From Bryobacteraceae bacterium (lineage in GTDB: Bacteria; Acidobacteriota; Terriglobia; Bryobacterales; Bryobacteraceae): a stretch of DNA of 5,803 nt. Positions 1-5,379 of the stretch are shown here, in pieces. The notes below the pieces were generated by a model. The model was not told where the DNA came from. It was given only the letters and a program-made list of their open reading frames with translations, and made no database searches. The stretch spans positions 1 through 5,803 of the forward strand of contig JANXXV010000967.1 in assembly GCA_025350445.1 (NCBI GenBank). The letters are read 5' to 3'. A program made the translations under genes and the position numbers. Position 1 is the first letter of the stretch. Each line of letters begins with the position of its first letter.

Positions 1-1
1 C

Positions 2-838
2 AATCCGGCCGGCTACATTGCCGGCAGCACGCTCGGGACCGACGCGCGGCGGCCCTTCCAGCCCTACACCAGCATCATACAGAGCACCTTCTCGGGAAAT
101 TCCTGGTACAACTCGCTTCAGATGAGCCTGGAGAAGCGTCTCTCGCACGGCTTCACAATCCTCGCCAACTACACTTATTCGAAGAGCACCGACGACATTC
201 CATTCGGCACGGACAACACGTCGCCCCAGTTGAACGCGGTGATCGCGAAGTCACCCTACACTTCAAATTTCAAGAGTCTCGATAAAGGCCCGTCCGACTT
301 CGATTATCGCCACGTCTTTGTCGCGTCCTACGTGTGGCAGCTGCCGGCGCTCACCGGAACAAACCGCTTCGTCCGGACCGCCGCGGGCGGCTGGCAGTTT
401 AGCGGCATCTGGAGCGCTCAAAGCGGAATACCGGTCAGCATCTCCGCCGGCCTCGACCGGTCTCAAACCGGTATCGGATTCGACAAGGGGCAACTGGTGG
501 CTACGAATCCTTATGGGCCGGGCGCTTGCCAGAACCGGGCGCCGTGCGTCGACGCGCTGATGCCCTCGGCTTTTGCGCTGCCGGCGCTGGGCACATACGG
601 AAATCTCTCGAAGGGAGCTTTGCGGGGTCCGGGGCTATTCAACACCGATTTCGGCCTGTTTAAGAGCTTCGCTATCCGGGAACGCTTGAGCATGCAATTC
701 CGCGCGGAATTCTTCAACTTTTTCAACCGCGCTAACTTTAACGCTCCGGGCAACACAGTCAGTTCGGGTAATTTCGGAGCCATCCTGAGCGCGCGGGATC
801 CGCGTATCGGGCAGCTAGCCCTCAAGGTGAACTTCTAA
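2..838 (+). CDS. TonB-dependent / Oar-like outer-membrane receptor, C-terminal fragment
   Basis: The reading frame is open from the window edge, so the true start and the plug domain lie upstream; the internal ATG at 122 is not the start. The visible 278 residues look like the end of an outer-membrane beta-barrel. They contain the acidobacterial Oar-type string NSWYNSLQMSLEKR followed by HGFTILANYTYSKS, alternating aromatic/polar strands, a GGWQFSGIWSAQSGIP segment and a FRAEFFNFFNRANFNAP segment. The protein ends in ALKVNF with a terminal phenylalanine, the usual C-terminal signal for barrel assembly by the BAM machinery. In this family such proteins import bulky substrates, often carbohydrate- or protein-derived, across the outer membrane using TonB energy. 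The substrate cannot be told from this fragment. The stop codon TAA (836-838) lies inside the target duplication of the adjacent mobile element. Confidence 0.9.
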   Translation, partial: NPAGYIAGSTLGTDARRPFQPYTSIIQSTFSGNSWYNSLQMSLEKRLSHGFTILANYTYSKSTDDIPFGTDNTSPQLNAVIAKSPYTSNFKSLDKGPSDFDYRHVFVASYVWQLPALTGTNRFVRTAAGGWQFSGIWSAQSGIPVSISAGLDRSQTGIGFDKGQLVATNPYGPGACQNRAPCVDALMPSAFALPALGTYGNLSKGALRGPGLFNTDFGLFKSFAIRERLSMQFRAEFFNFFNRANFNAPGNTVSSGNFGAILSARDPRIGQLALKVNF

Positions 839-839
839 A
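835..839. repeat. Target-site duplication CTAAA, left copy (right copy at 1005-1009)
   Basis: CTAAA occurs directly outside both terminal inverted repeats. The left copy includes the receptor stop codon TAA (836-838), so the reading frame was not changed by the insertion. The presumed empty site would read through directly from the stop codon into CGGAACGATCG. Confidence 0.75.
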
Positions 840-857
840 CCTAAAAACGGCAGTTGG
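840..857 (+). repeat. Left terminal inverted repeat of the MITE
   Basis: This reads CCTAAAAACGGCAGTTGG and is the exact reverse complement of 987-1004 over all 18 bases. Identity stops abruptly inside the element. A shorter echo, CCTAAAA, recurs at 863-869. Confidence 0.85.
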
Positions 858-914
858 TTGCGCCTAAAACCCAAGACACCCATTGCCCTCAACTAATTTG
901 GAGGCACTGAGCTT

Positions 915-944
915 TTCACCCAATAGGTGAACTGCGCAGCAGTT
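915..944. other. Two tandem small hairpins inside the MITE
   Basis: TTCACC (915-920) pairs with GGTGAA (926-931) across a 5-nt loop. AACTGC (930-935) pairs with GCAGTT (939-944) across a 3-nt loop. The two stems share positions 930-931, so they may be alternative rather than simultaneous folds. They sit in the middle of the element, between the long terminal repeats. Confidence 0.4.
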
Positions 945-986
945 GAAAGTATCTGAGTCGACAGGGACAATCCGCGCTCGAACAGT

Positions 987-1004
987 CCAACTGCCGTTTT
1001 TAGG
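987..1004 (-). repeat. Right terminal inverted repeat of the MITE
   Basis: This reads CCAACTGCCGTTTTTAGG on the plus strand and matches the left end 18 of 18 in inverted orientation. It is followed immediately by the second copy of the CTAAA duplication. Confidence 0.85.
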
Positions 1005-1069
1005 CTAAACGGAACGATCGGGGGTGAGTCTTACTTCGGCAGGCCGGAGGTGTGGTTCGGGAATCCCTG

Positions 1070-2275
1070 CTATATAAAGCGCAGCCAGAAACTGCATCCT
1101 CCAAAAGTGGGCAGGTAAGGAAAAGCCGACGCAATAGCTGCCGCATGCTCCATGCCTAGATAGTGCGCGGCCAGCATTACCTCTACGCGGGGGTTGAAGA
1201 GCAGAAAAGCCAGCAAAAAATACTGTTCATTCCAAAACAAACGGTGATCCACCACCCAGCCGCGCGGATAGTCGTTCGGCAGGAAAATATCGTGAAAGTG
1301 TACAATCACACCGGCGCGCAGGCGAGGCAGAATGTGGAAGAAGATGTAGTTCACATCGGAATCGATCTTGCCAACATGGGTGCTGTCGACAAACAGGATA
1401 TCGTTCGGCTGAAGGCTCTCAAATTCCGAAACCGGCACCGATTGCAGCGGCAAATGAATCAGCTCATCCAGACCCGGCATGCCATTTTTCAGTGCGGCCA
1501 TGGGGTAGGGCTCGATACACCGGACGCGGGTGTCCTTATTGAACCCGGCCGCCCGGGTGGAGACCATGGTGGAGTATCCGGCGCCTATCTCCAGCACTTG
1601 CTTTGGTTGCGCCATGCGAATCATCGAATGGTAAAAAGCAGCGTCGGTGCTATTGAATTGCGAATTGGTCCAGAAGTAACCGGATTCGCTCACCTGCTTC
1701 GACGGTGTATCTTTCATCTCGTCGGCCCAGGAAGCCAGCTTGCCGAGAAGCTCAAGCTGGCCGGTAACATTCAGATCCCATCCGGGGATTTCGTCAAAAC
1801 GCCGGGTCCAGACCTCTTCAGTCAAACGGGCTGTATTCGGAATCGGGCTATAGAAGTGGTCGGGCAGGACGTGAAAGCCCATTGACTGCGCGTGCTGGAA
1901 GAATTCCGCCGCCGCCTTTGCGTCCTGGTATCCATGCCGGACCAGAACGGTCAGCATAGCCCCCAGCATCTCTTTCCGTTCTTTCGAATCGAGCCCAGAC
2001 ATCAGGAAACCAGTCAGCGGCGGGTAGTAGCGCCCGAAAAGTTCCCGCAGCTTGGGCCGCAGATAAGAGCTGAACGGAATTGTCACGTCTACATTGTAAG
2101 CGGCGGCGCCGGAGGCTTTTGCAAGACATTCGCGCACTTCCGTGAATCGCCGGAGCGGAGCCCCGGCGGCGGCCCCCCGGGACGCCGAAACTTCCAGGGT
2201 TGGGGGGGGCGTAAAAAAAAAATAGAAAGTAAATGGATGCAACAACGTCCATGTTTTGACCATAAGATGGCGCAT
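1070..2275 (-). CDS. Class I SAM-dependent methyltransferase (Methyltransf_24-like), start uncertain
   Basis: The frame encodes up to 401 residues with a Rossmann-type methyltransferase core in the C-terminal half. The SAM-binding motif I is VLEIGAGYST (227-236), with an acidic residue after strand 2 (CIEPYP, E255). DILFVDSTHVGK (292-303) follows, then the conserved HFHDIFLPNDYP segment (326-337). These match class I methyltransferases of the Methyltransf_24 kind, often found with glycan or natural-product modification genes. The substrate is unknown, and no sugar or biosynthesis cluster adjoins it. Residues 134-172, with the HVLPDHFYSPIPN string, look like a family-specific region before the core. 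The start is unclear. ATG at 2275 has no good ribosome site, and residues 1-45 are low-complexity and include homopolymer codons. GTG at 2137 (355 aa) or ATG at 2002 (310 aa) are alternatives. It is transcribed divergently from the ferritin-like gene and convergently with the receptor. Confidence 0.8.
   Translation of the reverse strand: MRHLMVKTWTLLHPFTFYFFFTPPPTLEVSASRGAAAGAPLRRFTEVRECLAKASGAAAYNVDVTIPFSSYLRPKLRELFGRYYPPLTGFLMSGLDSKERKEMLGAMLTVLVRHGYQDAKAAAEFFQHAQSMGFHVLPDHFYSPIPNTARLTEEVWTRRFDEIPGWDLNVTGQLELLGKLASWADEMKDTPSKQVSESGYFWTNSQFNSTDAAFYHSMIRMAQPKQVLEIGAGYSTMVSTRAAGFNKDTRVRCIEPYPMAALKNGMPGLDELIHLPLQSVPVSEFESLQPNDILFVDSTHVGKIDSDVNYIFFHILPRLRAGVIVHFHDIFLPNDYPRGWVVDHRLFWNEQYFLLAFLLFNPRVEVMLAAHYLGMEHAAAIASAFPYLPTFGGCSFWLRFI
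2202..2222. repeat. Adjacent homopolymer tracts G8 (2202-2209) and A10 (2213-2222)
   Basis: Eight G and ten A residues are separated by only three bases (CGT). On the minus strand this is T10 followed by C8, lying either within the first codons of the longest methyltransferase frame (FFFTPPP) or in its leader if translation starts at 2137. It is also about 110 bp upstream of the ferritin-like start, so it sits in the shared divergent control region. Tracts of this length are prone to slippage and to sequencing error. Confidence 0.7.
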
Positions 2276-2317
2276 TCACTTCGGCGCAATCCGCCGGCCA
2301 CAAATGATCGTATTCCT

Positions 2318-2326
2318 AGAGAGGGG
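2318..2326 (+). promoter_or_regulatory. Ribosome binding site fixing the ferritin-like start
   Basis: The purine run AGAGAGGGG ends three bases before ATG at 2330. It decides the start: the frame stays open upstream to 1892, but that extension is antisense to the methyltransferase. The start at 2330 places a Tat signal at the N-terminus. Confidence 0.7.
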
Positions 2327-2329
2327 AAC

Positions 2330-3292
2330 ATGAATTCATCAGCCAATGAGAAACCGGAACAGTCACGGCGCAGTTTTTTCGGAAGCTCCGTCAAGATAGT
2401 AGGCGCGGGGGCAATCGCCGCAACTCTGGGGGCGCAAACAACCAAGGCTCCGTCCGATGTCGATCTTTTGAACTACGCTCTTACCCTGGAAAATCTCGAA
2501 GCGGCCTTTTACGTACAAGGCCTAACGAAACTGATGGCATCCGATTTCGCCTCCAGTTCGCTATTACAGAAGCTGGGCAGCGGCGTCACAGGTACGGTGA
2601 TGAGCTATCTGCAAGCTATCCGTGACGACGAAGTCGCTCACGTCAATACCATCACAACCGTTATCAAGTCGCTGGGCGGAACACCCGTCGCGGCATGCTC
2701 CAGCTACAACTTCACCTATGTAACCGCGGACGATTTTCTGAAACTGGCGGTCACGCTGGAAGACACTGGAGTTTCAGCATACGACGGCGCGATTGCATTA
2801 ATCCAAAACCGCGATCTTCAGACCGCGGCAGCTACAATCGCCACCGTGGAAGCGCGCCACGCTAGTTACTTACGCTTATTGAACGGCATGATTCCGTTCC
2901 CGGCTCCGTTCGACACAACCAGATCGCAGGCGGACGTCGTCGCTTTGGTAACTCCGTTTCTGAGTAAAGATTGTCTAACCGCTGTGCCGCCTGTGGTGAC
3001 ACCGCCGGCCACTGTAGTTACAAAGGCCGTAGCGAATCCAAAGAGTGCCACCGTCATCAGTTCCACCATCCTCGATGGAAGCGCCTCGGTGTCCTTCGAT
3101 GGGAAGCCGCTTACCTATGTGTGGACCAAAGCGGCGGGTGGGAAGAACGCCGCTATCCTAAATGCCAACACCGTCAATCCGCAGGTCCAGTTCGGTGAAG
3201 GATTCGGATATTACAACTTCACTCTCACGGTGACCGACAGCGCGGGCACGACAGCCACCGATCAGACCAGCATATTCTACGCCGGCCGTTAG
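2330..3292 (+). CDS. Tat-exported ferritin-like protein with C-terminal PKD/Ig-like domain
   Basis: This is a 320-residue protein. It opens with a twin-arginine signal, SRRSFFG (12-18), followed by a hydrophobic stretch (about 21-36), so a folded and probably metal-loaded protein is exported. Residues about 42-190 form a four-helix ferritin-like domain (Ferritin_2/DUF4439-like). Candidate diiron ligands are E54/E57 in LTLENLE, the E101-x-x-H104 pair in RDDEVAH, E144 in LEDTG, and E174-x-x-H177 in EARHASYL. The order of glutamates and ExxH pairs matches diiron ferritin-like proteins. A proline/threonine-rich linker (about 219-231) leads to a beta-rich PKD/Ig-like domain (about 233-318) with the typical YVWTK and YNFTLTVTDSAGTTA strings. 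A role in iron or oxidative-stress handling in the periplasm or at the cell surface is inference; storage as a 24-mer cage is unlikely for this architecture. It stands alone, divergent from the methyltransferase. Confidence 0.85.
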   Translation: MNSSANEKPEQSRRSFFGSSVKIVGAGAIAATLGAQTTKAPSDVDLLNYALTLENLEAAFYVQGLTKLMASDFASSSLLQKLGSGVTGTVMSYLQAIRDDEVAHVNTITTVIKSLGGTPVAACSSYNFTYVTADDFLKLAVTLEDTGVSAYDGAIALIQNRDLQTAAATIATVEARHASYLRLLNGMIPFPAPFDTTRSQADVVALVTPFLSKDCLTAVPPVVTPPATVVTKAVANPKSATVISSTILDGSASVSFDGKPLTYVWTKAAGGKNAAILNANTVNPQVQFGEGFGYYNFTLTVTDSAGTTATDQTSIFYAGR

Positions 3293-3302
3293 ACTGCCCA
3301 CG

Positions 3303-3348
3303 GCGCAGGCTTGCTTGGATGAGTAGGCCTGCGTGCGGATTTCCCGCA
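3303..3348 (+). terminator. Terminator-like double hairpin after the ferritin-like gene
   Basis: Starting 11 bases after the stop codon, CGCAGGC (3304-3310) pairs with GCCTGCG (3327-3333). Pairing, including some G-U pairs, continues inward to a GGAT tetraloop (3317-3320). A second stem, TGCGG (3334-3338) with CCGCA (3344-3348), follows at once. The position suits a transcript end, but there is no long T-run, so intrinsic termination is not certain. Confidence 0.45.
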
Positions 3349-3456
3349 AAATCCATCTGCATCCGGCAATTGCCCGTCGGCTGTCAGGCCGAGGCAACTT
3401 TGGGGCATTGCGCGGGATCCAAGATCACTCACAAACATATATCCGCGCGCATACGG

Positions 3457-3509
3457 GAAGTGCCTTGTTGGTTCCGGCTGCGCCGGGTTAGGAGCCGGTG
3501 CAGCACTTC
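3457..3509 (-). terminator. Nested stem structure at the 3' end of the minus-strand operon
   Basis: An outer 7-bp stem (GAAGTGC at 3457-3463 with GCACTTC at 3503-3509) encloses an inner 6-bp stem (CCGGCT at 3474-3479 with AGCCGG at 3493-3498). It begins at the stop codon of the last minus-strand gene, so it would end that transcript. No T-tract follows, so it may instead be a 3'-end stabiliser. Apart from this and the plus-strand hairpins, I see no gene in the convergent gap 3293-3508. Confidence 0.4.
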
Positions 3510-4066
3510 TACAGAAAATTAGCTCGCGCGGCGAAAACCGTGGATTGGCGCCGCTGCTCCGGTGGCGCGGGCAGGCCGTTGATGTGTGCCGCAATCTCAA
3601 TTAGCCCGAATTGCTCTACTTCTCCAGATACCGTTAGCAACGGTACTTCGCGCAATTGCGGCGGCAGGCGAACCGCAAAGACCTCCAGCAGAACCGGGCC
3701 GGCTTCCGTTTGCGTCACCGCGAACACTGACCGGCGGTTCCGCAGTTGCGAACGCACGAACTCCAAGGGAAACGCCGCCGCGGCCCGCATGCCCGCATGT
3801 CCGCGTACCGCGCCATTCTCATCCCGCACTTGAACCCACGCGATGCGGTGCTTGCTCTCTTGGCGCACTCGTCTCAGCAGGGTATCCATCTGCTGGATAT
3901 TTACAGCCTCGCCAGAGCGGATCGACACGTCGAGGCGGGCCGCATGCGCCGCGAGACTCCTCCGAACCTGCTCGATTGCCGCTGGCTGCCCGGCCTTGCG
4001 GTAGCGGGAAAAAGCGCCGCCTGCAACCAGCGCCAAAACGAGGGAGATAGCAAGCACCCGGTTCAT
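3509..4066 (-). CDS. Small membrane-anchored periplasmic protein, sensor-domain-like
   Basis: I do not recognise a named family. The 185-residue product has one N-terminal hydrophobic segment (about 4-19), serving as signal peptide or membrane anchor, then an Arg/Ala-rich helical stretch (about 28-72). A mixed alpha/beta part follows: AWVQVRDENGAVRGHAG (76-92), a LEVFAVRLP strand (127-135) and FGLIEIAAHI (153-162). The pattern of a basic helix, then a strand-turn pair naming a D-x-N-G turn, then a late G-x-I-E-I strand, resembles extracytoplasmic sensor domains of histidine kinases. Here it lacks any HAMP or kinase part. It is the last gene of the cluster, starting six bases after the Spy-like stop, with a weak ribosome site overlapping that stop, so the two are probably translationally coupled. 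An accessory role in envelope sensing is inference. Confidence 0.7.
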   Translation of the reverse strand: MNRVLAISLVLALVAGGAFSRYRKAGQPAAIEQVRRSLAAHAARLDVSIRSGEAVNIQQMDTLLRRVRQESKHRIAWVQVRDENGAVRGHAGMRAAAAFPLEFVRSQLRNRRSVFAVTQTEAGPVLLEVFAVRLPPQLREVPLLTVSGEVEQFGLIEIAAHINGLPAPPEQRRQSTVFAARANFL

Positions 4067-4072
4067 GATTAC

Positions 4073-4552
4073 CTACTCGCCTGGGCTTCTGCCGAAACCA
4101 CCGTGTCCGCCCGGACCGCCATGTCCGGCGCCAAAACCGCCGTGGGAGGAACTCAATATGGTTTGCTGCGCCGTCGTTAGGCTGGCGTAGAATGCCGCAT
4201 CGGCCTTATTCTGAATCGCCGAGATCTGCCCGGTGGCTGTTCCGATAGAGGCGGAAAGCTGATCGATGATGGCGGTGGAGTTGGTCTTGACAGCGGCTTG
4301 CAGCGAAGTCCGGTAGCCGCTAAGGCTGGTCTGCAAGGGCGTGATGGCGGTCTGGGCGTTGGTGAAGATGGTGGTGGCCTGGCTTGCCTGCGCGGTTGTC
4401 AGCGTTAAGAGAGAGGTCAGGCGCGCCACTTTGTTTGCGACCATCGTTGCGGGATCGGGTGGCGTGTGCGCGGTGAGATCTCCGAATGGCTGCGCCATAA
4501 TTGCGCCCGATAGTAAGGCGGCCAGAGCTGTACTCTTTAGAATTGTTTTCAT
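4073..4552 (-). CDS. Spy/CpxP-like periplasmic protein with two LTxxQ motifs
   Basis: This is a 159-residue secreted protein. It has a classical signal peptide (KTILK, hydrophobic 8-19, likely cut after AIMA at residue 20). The mature part is almost all helical and rich in Ala, Thr, Ser and Gln. It carries two copies of the family hallmark LTxxQ, both reading LTTAQ (51-55 and 125-129), in the same paired arrangement as in Spy and CpxP. Spy is a periplasmic ATP-independent chaperone; CpxP is a chaperone-like inhibitor of the CpxA sensor kinase. The tail (about 137-159) is a Gly/His repeat region (HGGFGAGHGGPGGHGG) that could bind metal, as suspected for ZraP-like relatives; this is inference. 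It has a clear ribosome site (AGGAG at 4561-4565) and lies downstream of an OmpR-family regulator and a tandem-repeat operator, which suits stress-induced expression. Confidence 0.8.
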   Translation of the reverse strand: MKTILKSTALAALLSGAIMAQPFGDLTAHTPPDPATMVANKVARLTSLLTLTTAQASQATTIFTNAQTAITPLQTSLSGYRTSLQAAVKTNSTAIIDQLSASIGTATGQISAIQNKADAAFYASLTTAQQTILSSSHGGFGAGHGGPGGHGGFGRSPGE

Positions 4553-4560
4553 GGTGTTGT

Positions 4561-4565
4561 CTCCT
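4561..4565 (-). promoter_or_regulatory. Ribosome binding site of the Spy-like gene
   Basis: AGGAG on the minus strand sits 8 bases before ATG (4552-4550), a good match in sequence and spacing that supports this start. Confidence 0.7.
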
Positions 4566-4642
4566 GTTGTTTCCCGTTATGCTTCCGGGGACACTACCAA
4601 GAACGCGTGCCGCAGGGGAAACGTTGCCACGCAGAGTGCGAT

Positions 4643-4680
4643 TCTTACACGGTTTAACAGAGAGTTTACGCGTGGTTTAC
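4643..4680 (-). promoter_or_regulatory. Putative OmpR-family operator: four helically phased GTAAAC-like half-sites
   Basis: On the minus strand the half-sites are GTAAAC (from 4680), GTAAAC (from 4669), GTTAAAC (from 4658) and GTAAGA (from 4648), with starts 11, 11 and 10 bases apart. Direct repeats about one helical turn apart are how OmpR/PhoB winged-helix dimers bind. The first pair fits the CpxR box form GTAAA-N6-GTAAA. The array starts 13 bases after the regulator stop codon and about 90-130 bases before the Spy-like ATG. I cannot pick a convincing -35/-10 pair, which would be usual for an activator-dependent promoter. Binding by the neighbouring regulator is inference. Confidence 0.6.
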
Positions 4681-4692
4681 GTCCGGTGGCGC

Positions 4693-5379
4693 CTACGGGG
4701 TGAACCGGTAGCCTTTGCCGCGAATGGTGCGGATGTGCTCAGGCAATTGCGGATTCTTTTCCAGCTTCTGGCGCAACCAGACGACGTGAACGTCAATGGT
4801 GCGGGACGACACATCACTGTTGTATTCCCACACGTTTTGCAGTATTTCCTCGCGCGGCACTACGCGTTCACGGTTGTCAACCAGGTACCGCAGCAGTTGC
4901 AATTCCTTGGCTGCGAGACTCACCGGGTGATCTCCTACTCTGACTTCGCCGCGTTCGAAATCCACGGCGACATCGCCAAACTGAAAGGTGCGAACCGGAA
5001 TCCGATTCTCTTTCTGCACGCGGCGCAACAGCGCTTCTACTCTGGCCAGCAGTTCAGAAGGATCGAAGGGTTTAGTGAGATAATCGTCAGCCCCCAGTTT
5101 CAGCCCGACCACCCGATCGATCACCTGCGTCTTCGCGGTTAGCATCAGGATGGCCAAATCCGCGCCCTTTTGGCGTAACTCGCGGCAGACGTCGAGGCCG
5201 CTTTTCTTCGGCATCATTACGTCCAGAATGACGAGGTCGAAGTGGCGCGCGAGAGCCTTGGCCAGGCCCGCTTCGCCGTCGGCGGCGGAGTCCACTTCGT
5301 ATCCGGCCCCGGTTAGAAGATCGGTGACCGTGATCACGAGCCCTGGTTCATCTTCAATTAATAGAATGTGCGAAGTCAT
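4693..5379 (-). CDS. OmpR/PhoB-family two-component response regulator
   Basis: This is a complete 228-residue DNA-binding response regulator of normal family length. The receiver domain (about 3-115) has the acidic pocket E9/D10, phospho-acceptor D53 in LVILDVMMP, switch T81 in LMLTAK, and K103 in the LTKPF loop. The C-terminal winged-helix domain (about 130-227) shows the standard landmarks VSLAAKELQLLRYL, RVVPREEIL, the recognition-helix string SSRTIDVHVVWLRQKLE and the closing wing IRTIRGKGYRF. Phosphorylation of D53 by the adjacent kinase should promote dimer binding to direct-repeat DNA. The start at 5379 has GGAGA (5386-5390) six bases upstream and lies inside the 3' end of the kinase gene (26-bp overlap), so the two are co-translated. 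The nearest candidate target is the half-site array just downstream of its own stop codon. Confidence 0.95.
   Translation of the reverse strand: MTSHILLIEDEPGLVITVTDLLTGAGYEVDSAADGEAGLAKALARHFDLVILDVMMPKKSGLDVCRELRQKGADLAILMLTAKTQVIDRVVGLKLGADDYLTKPFDPSELLARVEALLRRVQKENRIPVRTFQFGDVAVDFERGEVRVGDHPVSLAAKELQLLRYLVDNRERVVPREEILQNVWEYNSDVSSRTIDVHVVWLRQKLEKNPQLPEHIRTIRGKGYRFTP

Larger units (their letters stand above)
840..1004. mobile_element. MITE-like non-autonomous element (165 bp) with 18-bp perfect TIRs
   Basis: The segment is bounded by an 18-bp sequence and its exact reverse complement (840-857 and 987-1004). The 5-bp direct repeat CTAAA flanks it on both sides (835-839 and 1005-1009). This pairing of terminal inverted repeats with a target duplication is the signature of cut-and-paste transposition. 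The 129-bp interior has no credible ORF, so the element would need a transposase supplied in trans. The CCTA ends and 5-bp duplication resemble the IS1380 family (for example ISEcp1), but this family assignment is inference. Because insertion is right at the receptor stop codon, the element now forms the start of that gene's 3' untranslated region and could act there as a large hairpin. Confidence 0.8.

Noticed and set aside
1026..1060. CTTCGG/CCGGAG stem near 1036-1051 as a terminator between the receptor and methyltransferase
   Set aside because: It is only six pairs including a G-U pair, with no T-tract, so it is too weak to annotate.
1163..1885. 240-codon plus-strand ORF
   Set aside because: It is the antisense shadow of the methyltransferase core, whose motifs are unmistakable on the other strand.
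1848..2303. Minus-strand frame that could be a frameshifted N-terminus of the methyltransferase
   Set aside because: Its product is Arg-rich with no family resemblance; kept only as a slippage possibility in the homopolymer finding.
2256..2308. TTGACC at 2256 as a -35 box for the ferritin-like gene
   Set aside because: No acceptable -10 lies at 16-18 bp; the nearest AT-rich hexamer (AAATGAT, 2302-2308) is too far away.
1892..2329. Long N-terminal extension of the ferritin-like frame upstream of 2330
   Set aside because: It is antisense to the methyltransferase, its residues look like random read-through, and a good ribosome site plus a Tat signal sit exactly at 2330.
3586..4180. Overlapping plus-strand ORFs rich in Arg/Pro/Ala
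   Set aside because: These are shadows of the two minus-strand periplasmic protein genes, with composition typical of antisense reading in GC-rich DNA.
4501..5142. 213-codon plus-strand ORF
   Set aside because: It runs antisense through the response regulator winged-helix domain and has no recognisable protein features.
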